NCBI GenBank assembly: GCA_002325785.1
Contig: DCSU01000079.1
Location: forward strand, 407 to 6,783
DNA: 6,377 bases
Direction: 5' to 3'
Source of the DNA: Bacteroidales bacterium UBA1458
GTDB lineage: Bacteria > Bacteroidota > Bacteroidia > Bacteroidales > VadinHA17
Part shown: positions 5,111-6,377 of the stretch, piece by piece
Position numbering within the stretch: position 1 is the first letter of the stretch
Layout: each line of letters begins with the position of its first letter
Position numbers and translations under genes: made by a program
The notes under the pieces: generated by a model
Told to the model about the DNA's origin: nothing
Seen by the model: only the letters and a program-made list of their open reading frames with translations
Databases searched by the model: none

Positions 5111-6121
5111 TTAGAGCATTTTCCCAAGCGTCACGATAAGGTCGACACATCTTGCGGAGTAACCCCACTCATTGTCATACCATGACAGAACCTTAATCAT
5201 ATTGCCGTTGACCATTGTGCTCTGCGAATCAAAGATTGATGATGCAGGGTTGTGTATCACGTCAACAGAGACAATCTCGTCTTCAGTATACTCGAGGATG
5301 CCTTTCATCGGACCTTCAGCCGCTTTCTTCATTGCTGCGTTGATCTCCTCTTTTGTAGCTGTCTTCTTCAGCACGGCTACGAGGTCAACAAGTGACCCTG
5401 TCGGCGTCGGGACTCTTACCGAGATACCGTCTAGTTTGCCCTTCAGTGACGGGATGACCTTGCCTACAGCCTTGGCTGCACCGGTGGTTGTAGGTATCTG
5501 CGATAGCGCAGCGGACCTGGCCCTGCGCAGATCTTTGTGCGGAAGGTCAAGGATGCGCTGGTCATTGGTATATGAGTGTATGGTAGTCATAAAACCAATC
5601 TCTATTCCGAAGCTGTCATTGAGAACCTTTGCAACAGGGGCAAGGCAGTTTGTTGTGCAAGAAGCGTTTGATATGCATGTGTGTTCGGGCTTGAGCATGT
5701 CGTCATTGACACCAACCACTATCATTGCATCAATTGCGTCTTTTGCAGGGACTGTAAGGATAACCTTCTTTGCTCCGTTCTTGAGATGGTCACCGTATCC
5801 TCCCTTGGGACTCTCTTTGGAGGTGAAGATGCCGGTCGACTCTATAACGATGTCAGGCTTGCTTTCCCATGGAATGGAAGCAGGGTTCTTTTCCGAATGC
5901 ACTCTGATTTTATCACCTCTGACGATGATATTCTGATCATCATAAGTGACTCCCGGGAACTGCCCCTGGGTAGAGTCATATTTAAGAAGATGAGCCAGTG
6001 TTTTTGTATCGGTAAGGTCATTGATGCCAATGATCTCAATGTCGGGCCTTTCAAATGCCAATTTGAATACGTTGCGGCCTATCCTTCCGAAACCGTTGAT
6101 TGCTACTTTAATCTTTGCCAT
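5111..6121 (-). CDS. gapA: Glyceraldehyde-3-phosphate dehydrogenase, type I, NAD-dependent
   Basis: This cytoplasmic glycolytic enzyme converts glyceraldehyde 3-phosphate, NAD and phosphate to 1,3-bisphosphoglycerate. The 336-aa length is standard. Key parts visible are the Rossmann motif INGFGRIGRN (8-17), Asp35 at the end of the second strand, and the catalytic SNASCTTNCLAP with Cys155. Also visible are the general base His182 in TTIHSYTND, the S-loop LDLPHKDLRRAR (191-202), the phosphate-site TTTGAAKAVGKV (211-222) and the C-terminal SWYDNEWGYS. Asp35 together with Leu193-Pro194 corresponds to the NAD-selecting residues of the Bacillus stearothermophilus enzyme, so NAD rather than NADP is expected. 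All catalytic residues are intact. The ATG at 6121 gives the usual MAKIKVAINGFG start. It is a single-gene unit with its own promoter upstream and the shared terminator downstream. It has no functional tie to the neighbouring regulator genes. Confidence 0.98.
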   Translation of the reverse strand: MAKIKVAINGFGRIGRNVFKLAFERPDIEIIGINDLTDTKTLAHLLKYDSTQGQFPGVTYDDQNIIVRGDKIRVHSEKNPASIPWESKPDIVIESTGIFTSKESPKGGYGDHLKNGAKKVILTVPAKDAIDAMIVVGVNDDMLKPEHTCISNASCTTNCLAPVAKVLNDSFGIEIGFMTTIHSYTNDQRILDLPHKDLRRARSAALSQIPTTTGAAKAVGKVIPSLKGKLDGISVRVPTPTGSLVDLVAVLKKTATKEEINAAMKKAAEGPMKGILEYTEDEIVSVDVIHNPASSIFDSQSTMVNGNMIKVLSWYDNEWGYSARCVDLIVTLGKML

Positions 6122-6156
6122 TGTTAATAAGTTAATGTGATTATTGAAATGAGTGG

Positions 6157-6187
6157 CAAAGGTATAAAATAAAAAGGAGAGGTCAAA
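6157..6187 (-). promoter_or_regulatory. gapA promoter (Bacteroidota-type -33/-7)
   Basis: On the minus strand TTTG (6187-6184) is followed after 19 bp by TACCTTTG (6164-6157), a full match to the Bacteroidota -7 consensus TAnnTTTG with the expected spacing. Transcription should begin near 6150, giving a leader of about 30 nt. That leader is AT-rich and shows no clear Shine-Dalgarno sequence, as is usual in this phylum. The -33 element begins only 12 bp after the stop codon of the upstream gene. Confidence 0.75.
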
Positions 6188-6199
6188 GGAGGGTGTAAA

Positions 6200-6377
6200 T
6201 TATTCCTGAGGAGGCCGGCGCAACATATTGAAGAGACCACCAGGGTTCATGGGGTCAAGGATCATCCCAATCCGGTAGCCTACAAATATAGCGGGGAAAA
6301 ACTGCTTGTTGTCCTCAGTGGCCATGATAGGGATGGCCCTGGTAAAGGCATGAAGCGATGCGCCAACCTCAATGGCG
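6200..6377 (-). CDS. C-terminal end of an unrecognised protein, possibly an outer-membrane beta-barrel
   Basis: An open frame enters from the right edge and ends with TAA at 6202-6200, giving the last 58 residues. The visible part reads as two stretches with strand-like alternation, AIEVGASLHAFTRAIPIMA and FFPAIFVGYRIGMIL. An acidic turn (TEDNKQ) joins them, and a Pro/Gly/Met-rich tail ends in RRPPQE. The repeated aromatic and glycine pattern, with GYRIG near the end, recalls the closing strands of Bacteroidota outer-membrane barrels, but the tail extends beyond the point where such barrels usually stop. I do not recognise the family. No hairpin terminator lies between its stop and the gapA promoter, so some read-through into gapA is possible. 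Confidence 0.62.
   Translation of the reverse strand, partial: AIEVGASLHAFTRAIPIMATEDNKQFFPAIFVGYRIGMILDPMNPGGLFNMLRRPPQE

Noticed and set aside
5172..5936. A 254-codon plus-strand open frame antisense to gapA
   Set aside because: It lies wholly inside the highly conserved gapA gene, has no recognisable domain, and its composition follows from the codon bias of gapA on the other strand.
5681..6127. A 148-codon plus-strand frame overlapping the start of gapA
   Set aside because: It is a shadow of gapA; the Cys-rich translation resembles no family, and the region is explained by the N-terminal half of the enzyme.

Overview
The window looks like chromosomal DNA from a member of the Bacteroidota, probably a Bacteroidales-type lineage of middling GC content. 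Three things point there. The first is a BlaI repressor followed by an M56 metallopeptidase that carries a TonB-like C-terminus. The second is a SiaC/DUF1987 protein and a short pRiA4b ORF-3-like protein of the types common in that phylum. The third is two promoters matching the Bacteroidota consensus (TTTG, about 19-20 bp, TAnnTTTG). No mobile element, tRNA, rRNA or CRISPR array was seen.

Layout, left to right. Minus-strand genes fill 1-3210 and read from right to left: blaI-like repressor (3210-2827), M56/TonB-C membrane peptidase (2827-1559), LuxC-type acyl-CoA reductase (1562-468) and a pRiA4b ORF-3-like protein that runs off the left edge (419-1). The first three overlap by 1 to 4 bases, which suggests translational coupling. 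A good intrinsic-terminator hairpin nevertheless lies just after the M56 stop, inside the 5' end of the reductase frame. A 158-bp AT-rich divergent intergenic region (3211-3368) carries the blaI promoter and a pair of 14-bp direct repeats spaced exactly 20 bp apart, the likely operator. On the plus strand follow a MacB/FtsX-type ABC permease (3369-4610) and a SiaC-family protein (4664-5035). A bidirectional terminator (5058-5086) separates these from the converging type I gapA (6121-5111), which has its own canonical promoter. The right edge holds the C-terminus of an unrecognised protein, possibly an outer-membrane barrel.

How they may work together (inference). BlaI probably represses its own operon by binding the tandem repeats over its promoter. 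The M56 protein is the probable signal-activated protease that relieves repression, although it has a TonB-like domain where classical BlaR1 has a penicillin-binding sensor. The permease may share the control region. The acyl-CoA reductase could be co-expressed by read-through or start separately. gapA is an independent glycolytic housekeeping unit. Most genes belong to known families. The least explained points are the regulatory architecture at 3211-3290, the terminator and start-codon conflict at 1499-1562, and the M56-TonB fusion.
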